Positions 7,824 through 10,488 of a DNA stretch of 10,488 nucleotides are shown in pieces. Position numbers and translations under genes: made by a program. Location: the NCBI GenBank assembly GCA_910576925.1, contig CAJTKB010000040.1:1-10488 (forward strand), read 5' to 3'. Source of the DNA: an uncultured Bacilli bacterium. GTDB taxonomy: Bacteria > Bacillota_I > Bacilli_A > RF39 > UBA660. Below the pieces are notes generated by a model. That model saw only the letters and a program-made list of their open reading frames with translations. It was not told the DNA's origin and searched no databases. Numbering within the stretch: the stretch's first letter is position 1; every line of letters begins with the position of its first letter.

Positions 7824-7839
7824 TATTTTAGGTGATTAT

Positions 7840-8580
7840 ATGTTAAATGAAAAGGTTGCTATTGTAACAGGTGGAACAAGAGGGATAGGTTTTGAAATAG
7901 TTAGAACTTTTTTAAAAAATGGTGCTAAAGTTGTATTGTTTGGTTCTAGAAAAGAAAGTGTTGATAGTGCTATAGCTGAACTTAAGAAAGAAGATACTAA
8001 TTATGATGTTAAAGGTTATTATCCTAATCTTGTTAATGAAAATGAAATAAAAGAAATATTTGAAAGTGTTAAAAATGAGTATGGTCATATTGATATATTA
8101 GTTAATAATGCTGGTATTTCTTCATCTACTAAAATAACTGATTTTACAGAGGAGGAATATGATAAAATTTCAAATCTAAATATAAAATCAGTATTTATCT
8201 GTTCTAAGGTTGCAATAAATTATTTAGAAGAAAGTAAAGGAGTTATTTTAAATACTAGTTCTATGGTTAGTATATATGGCCAGAAAAGCGGTGTAATGTA
8301 TCCTGCTAGTAAATTTGCAGTAAATGGAATTACTAAATCGCTTGCATTAGAACTTGCTTCCAAAGGCATTAGAGTAAATGCTGTGGCACCTGGTATTATT
8401 GAAACAGATATGGTAAAAAAACTTCCTAAAGAGATGATAGAACCTTTAATAAAATCAATTCCTTTAGGAAGAATAGGAACACCAAAAGATATTGCAAATG
8501 CTTTCTTATTTTTAGCAAGTGATATGGCAAGTTATATAACAGGGGTTGTTTTACCAGTTGATGGTAGTGCTAAAAATTAG
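7840..8580 (+). CDS. Short-chain dehydrogenase/reductase, 3-oxoacyl-ACP reductase (FabG)-like
   Basis: The 246-residue protein has the usual FabG length and all classical SDR landmarks: cofactor motif TGGTRGIG (10-17), NNAG (89-92), and the catalytic tetrad Asn114, Ser141, Tyr154 and Lys158 (YPASK). PGIIETDM (184-191) and the C-terminal VDG fit as well. Arg37 after the second strand suggests NADPH. FabG reduces 3-oxoacyl-ACP in fatty-acid elongation, but no other fab gene is nearby and SDRs are hard to assign by sequence alone, so the substrate is inferred. The ATG at 7840 follows AGGTGA by four bases and aligns with the normal FabG N-terminus (MLNEKVAIVTGG). An upstream in-frame TTG at 7804 would place translation across the promoter and is rejected. 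Confidence 0.88.
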   Translation: MLNEKVAIVTGGTRGIGFEIVRTFLKNGAKVVLFGSRKESVDSAIAELKKEDTNYDVKGYYPNLVNENEIKEIFESVKNEYGHIDILVNNAGISSSTKITDFTEEEYDKISNLNIKSVFICSKVAINYLEESKGVILNTSSMVSIYGQKSGVMYPASKFAVNGITKSLALELASKGIRVNAVAPGIIETDMVKKLPKEMIEPLIKSIPLGRIGTPKDIANAFLFLASDMASYITGVVLPVDGSAKN

Positions 8581-8594
8581 AATCTTTTAATTAT

Positions 8595-8619
8595 AAAGAG
8601 CGATATTAATCGTTTTTTT
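8595..8619 (+). terminator. Possible terminator after the FabG-like gene
   Basis: CGAT (8601-8604), ATTA loop and ATCG (8609-8612) are followed by seven T residues. The AAAGAG on the left can extend the stem against the T run. The stem is short, so this is a moderate call. Confidence 0.5.
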
Positions 8620-8640
8620 ATTATATAGGGAGGTTTTTAG

Positions 8641-9372
8641 ATGATACTAAATGTAAGTGGTAGAACAGATATTGTTGCTTGTTATACTGAATGGTTTATG
8701 AAACGTTATAGGGAAGGATATGTTGATGTAAGAAATCCGTTTAATTCTAAGCTAGTTAATAGAATTTTTTTTGAAGATGTAGATGCTATATTGTTTTGTA
8801 CCAAAAATCCTATTCCGATATTACCATATTTGGAAAGTATAGATAAGCCTATTTTGTTTCATATTACTTTAACACCATATAATGAAGATATAGAGCCAGG
8901 TGTCTGTAATAAAAAGGAATTGGTTGAGGCCGTTAAAAAGATATCTAATATAGTAGGAATCAATAATTTATATATTAGATATGATCCTATTTTTATTAGT
9001 GCCAGGTATACAGTTGATTATCATTTAAAAGCTTTTGATAGATTATGTCAGTTATTAGATGGTTATGTAAAATTTTTTATAGTCTCATTTATGGATGAGT
9101 ATAAAAATGTTAAGAAAAATGCTTCAGTTATTGGATATAGGAATTTTCTTGAAGAAGATTATATGCGAATAGGTAGAGGTTTTAGTAAGAGTGCAGAACA
9201 ATATGGAATTAGTGTGCAGACTTGCTTTGAAGATAGAGAATTATTAGAGTATGGATTTGTAAAAGGAGAGTGTTTATCACATAATTTAGCTTTTAAGCTA
9301 ACTGGGAAGACATATAAATCTTGGACAGCAAGGAAGGAAAAAAGTGCAAATGTGTTCAAATGGTTGATATAG
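8641..9372 (+). CDS. DUF1848 family protein, frame interrupted near its C-terminus
   Basis: The start MILNVSGRTDIVACYTEWFMKRYREGYVDVRNPFN is the DUF1848 N-terminal signature, and the body (FCTKNPIPILPYL, FHITLTPYN, YIRYDPIFI) continues the family pattern. AGGGAGG at 8627-8633 lies seven bases before the ATG. The frame ends at 9372, but the family's cysteine-rich C-terminus is present in the -1 frame at 9321-9527. Adding one A to the A6 run at 9338-9343 restores a continuous 295-residue protein, a normal length for the family. The family's function is not established; the C-terminal CxxxCxxC suggests an Fe-S centre resembling radical-SAM enzymes. As sequenced, the product would end in an unrelated short tail and lack all these cysteines. 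It may be a recent pseudogene, a phase-variable tract or a sequencing indel. Confidence 0.82.
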   Translation: MILNVSGRTDIVACYTEWFMKRYREGYVDVRNPFNSKLVNRIFFEDVDAILFCTKNPIPILPYLESIDKPILFHITLTPYNEDIEPGVCNKKELVEAVKKISNIVGINNLYIRYDPIFISARYTVDYHLKAFDRLCQLLDGYVKFFIVSFMDEYKNVKKNASVIGYRNFLEEDYMRIGRGFSKSAEQYGISVQTCFEDRELLEYGFVKGECLSHNLAFKLTGKTYKSWTARKEKSANVFKWLI

Positions 9373-9527
9373 GTGTTTATAATTCTTGTAAGCATTTTTG
9401 TAAGTATTGTTATGCTAATTATGATGAGAATAAAGTTAAAGTCAATTTTAGAAATCATGATCCTAATTCGTCTCTTCTTATTGGTAAAATAGAAAAAGAT
9501 GATGTGATAAAAGTTAGAAAAAAATAA
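9321..9527 (+). pseudogene. Out-of-frame C-terminus of the DUF1848 gene (Fe-S-type cysteine motif)
   Basis: This frame encodes CKCVQMVDIGVYNSCKHFC followed by KYCYANYD and a tail with NHDPNSSLLIG. That is the conserved DUF1848 ending: C-x-C, then DIG-x-Y, then C-x3-C-x2-C and YCYAN, then a DPxSxLL segment. Upstream in this frame there is a stop at 9315-9317, and no ribosome site or ATG sits before the conserved part. It therefore belongs to the gene starting at 8641. Confidence 0.8.
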
Positions 9528-9584
9528 AATATACGAAAAATTTTAAAATAGTTGTAAATAATATAAATAGTTGGAGGCATTTAA

Positions 9585-10040
9585 ATGATTTCAGATAAGA
9601 ATGAGTTATTAATAGTTTGTGATAGAAAACATAGTAGTAAAATAGATTATATTATAGATGATATAAATAGAAATGATAAAAATACTAAAATGTTGTTTTT
9701 TAGTTTGGAAAGAGAAAAAGAGGAGTTATTAAATTATTATTCTTTAAATATTAGTGTAGATAATTTAGTGATAGTAGATATTCCAATGACAATAGAGAAA
9801 ATAGGAGAGTATATTAGGAATTATAAACCAGATATAGTTTATATAGATTATATTCAGTTAGTTGGAGGAGCTATGCATATTAGTAATTTTAATATGCAAC
9901 AGCAATTTATTTTGAAAGAGCTAAGTGGTTATGCAAATAAATTTCATATAAAAATAATTGCGACTTATTTGTTAAATTTGCAAACTAGTAATAAAGATGT
10001 AATAGAAGCGTTGAGTGATTACAAAGTTTTAGTTTTGTAG
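9585..10040 (+). CDS. Small DnaB-helicase-like P-loop protein with degenerate ATPase motifs
   Basis: The 151-residue protein aligns by eye with the RecA-like C-terminal domain of replicative helicase DnaB. LLIVCDRKHSSKI (8-20) sits where DnaB has its GRPxxGKT Walker A; the lysine is kept but the glycines and threonine are lost. MLFFSLEREKEELL (36-49) matches the FFSLEM segment with the catalytic Glu (E42). PDIVYIDYIQL (82-92) matches the DnaB Walker B IVxDYLQL. LKELSGYANKFHIKIIATYLLN follows the pattern LKxLAKExxIPVIALSQLN, but the sensor Gln is not retained. The N-terminal primase-binding domain and the end of the helicase domain are absent (intact domain roughly 250 residues or more). GGAGG at 9573-9577 supports the start. 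ATP hydrolysis looks unlikely; a regulatory or partner-binding role is only a guess. It may be co-transcribed with the DUF1848 gene 57 bases upstream. Confidence 0.7.
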   Translation: MISDKNELLIVCDRKHSSKIDYIIDDINRNDKNTKMLFFSLEREKEELLNYYSLNISVDNLVIVDIPMTIEKIGEYIRNYKPDIVYIDYIQLVGGAMHISNFNMQQQFILKELSGYANKFHIKIIATYLLNLQTSNKDVIEALSDYKVLVL

Positions 10041-10085
10041 GTTTGAGTATTAGATAGAAAAATTGTGTATGCTTTTTTTGTATAC

Positions 10086-10122
10086 AAAAAGATTACTGAT
10101 ATAATTTACAGTAATCTTTTTT
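10086..10122. terminator. Bidirectional terminator between convergent genes
   Basis: AAAAAGATTACTG (10086-10098) and CAGTAATCTTTTT (10109-10121) form a perfect 13-bp stem around a ten-base loop, with an A run on the left and a T run on the right. It suits termination of both the plus-strand DnaB-like gene and the minus-strand BclA-C-type gene, which converge here. Confidence 0.88.
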
Positions 10123-10161
10123 AATTTCCTATATTGGACATAAATAAATATTTTTAAAGAA

Positions 10162-10488
10162 TTAGTTTAATTTTTTTAATGTAAGAGATGCATTTACACC
10201 TGAACCTAAAGTAACTCCTACTGCTAGTAATGCAGATAACGCCATATCGATAACATCTCCAGCAGCAAGTGTTACAATAACACTACCACTGTAAATTGAA
10301 CCAACTCCTACTGCTAATACTCTAGATATAACAGTGTCTGGAATATTTGTTCCATTAATTCTTACTGCTTGGGTTAATGTTGTTCCAAGAGCTACAGAAA
10401 CATTACTGAAGTAATTAATTTCGTAAGTACCTGCTTGGCTGACAGTTATACTATTTGCAGGTGTGTATGTAGCATTTAAACTAGGCAT
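10162..10488 (-). CDS. BclA-C-type surface protein, C-terminal domain (5' end outside window)
   Basis: The visible 108 residues match the C-terminal trimerising jelly-roll-like domain of BclA/exosporium-type collagen-like proteins: TYTPANSITVSQAGTYEINY, then VRINGTNIPDTVISR and VTLAAGDVIDMALSALL, ending VNASLTLKKLN. In that family the domain follows Gly-x-y collagen-like repeats and assembles trimers on the cell or spore surface. The Met at the window edge (10486-10488) is probably internal and the gene should continue to the right. The segment is clearly richer in G+C (about 40% in 10201-10260) and in Ala/Gly/Thr codons than its neighbours, which suggests recent transfer or composition forced by the protein. 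No spore gene is visible here, so a vegetative surface role is equally possible. Confidence 0.8.
   Translation of the reverse strand: MPSLNATYTPANSITVSQAGTYEINYFSNVSVALGTTLTQAVRINGTNIPDTVISRVLAVGVGSIYSGSVIVTLAAGDVIDMALSALLAVGVTLGSGVNASLTLKKLN

Noticed and set aside
9338..9344. A AAA AAG heptamer as a programmed -1 frameshift site in the DUF1848 gene
   Set aside because: The zero frame reads GAA AAA AGT here, so the heptamer is not in the X XXY YYZ register needed for tandem slippage, and I saw no clear stimulatory structure after it. A lost A in the run explains the data more simply.
9159..9458. Minus-strand open frame opposite the end of the DUF1848 gene
   Set aside because: It lies antisense to conserved DUF1848 coding sequence, including the cysteine motif, and has no support of its own.
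10075..10090. Perfect 16-base palindrome TTTTTGTATACAAAAA as an operator
   Set aside because: It sits in the intergenic space between converging genes, next to a terminator and away from any promoter. Its AT-rich arms are likely by chance in this composition.
1..10488. CRISPR array, tRNA/rRNA genes, insertion sequences or attachment sites
   Set aside because: No regularly spaced repeats, tRNA-like cloverleaf or CCA-ended stems, transposase motifs, or paired terminal/direct repeats were seen.

Overview
The window comes from a very AT-rich, low-GC Gram-positive-type genome. Supporting evidence: strong Shine-Dalgarno sequences (GGAGG, AGGGAGG), sigma-A-like promoters (TTGAAA-17-TATAAT, extended TGn -10s), U-tailed hairpin terminators and a tRNA-sensing T-box leader. 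The mix of an archaeal-type valyl-tRNA synthetase, a sigma factor with extra terminal domains and several lineage-restricted proteins suggests an uncultured gut Bacilli/Mycoplasmatota-like (RF39-type) bacterium; that placement is inference. Tryptophan is encoded by TGG throughout and no gene needs TGA read as Trp, so the standard bacterial code fits.

Layout. 1-226: promoter and leader. 227-1100: a kinase-fold protein split by a frame change near 801-847. 1218-2126: a cation diffusion facilitator (CDF) transporter with its own promoter. 2116-2356: promoter and valine T-box riboswitch. 2379-4796: valS, closed by a hairpin terminator. 4889-6430: a sigma-70-family factor with unusual N- and C-terminal extensions. 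6513-7745: a single-pass membrane protein with an Asn/Ser/Val-rich cytoplasmic tail. 7840-8580: a FabG-like short-chain reductase. 8641-9527: a DUF1848 gene broken by a one-base loss in an A6 run. 9585-10040: a small DnaB-like ATPase with a degenerate P-loop. A bidirectional terminator at 10086-10122 separates it from the converging 3' end of a BclA-C-type surface protein gene, which runs off the right edge.

The plus-strand genes mostly look like separate transcription units rather than one pathway. The only well-defined regulatory circuit is valS, whose expression should rise when uncharged tRNA-Val pairs with the GUU specifier and the UGGU antiterminator bulge. I do not see a defence, CRISPR, transposon or biosynthetic cluster. 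The most unusual items are the degenerate DnaB-like protein, the extended sigma factor and the two frame-broken genes.
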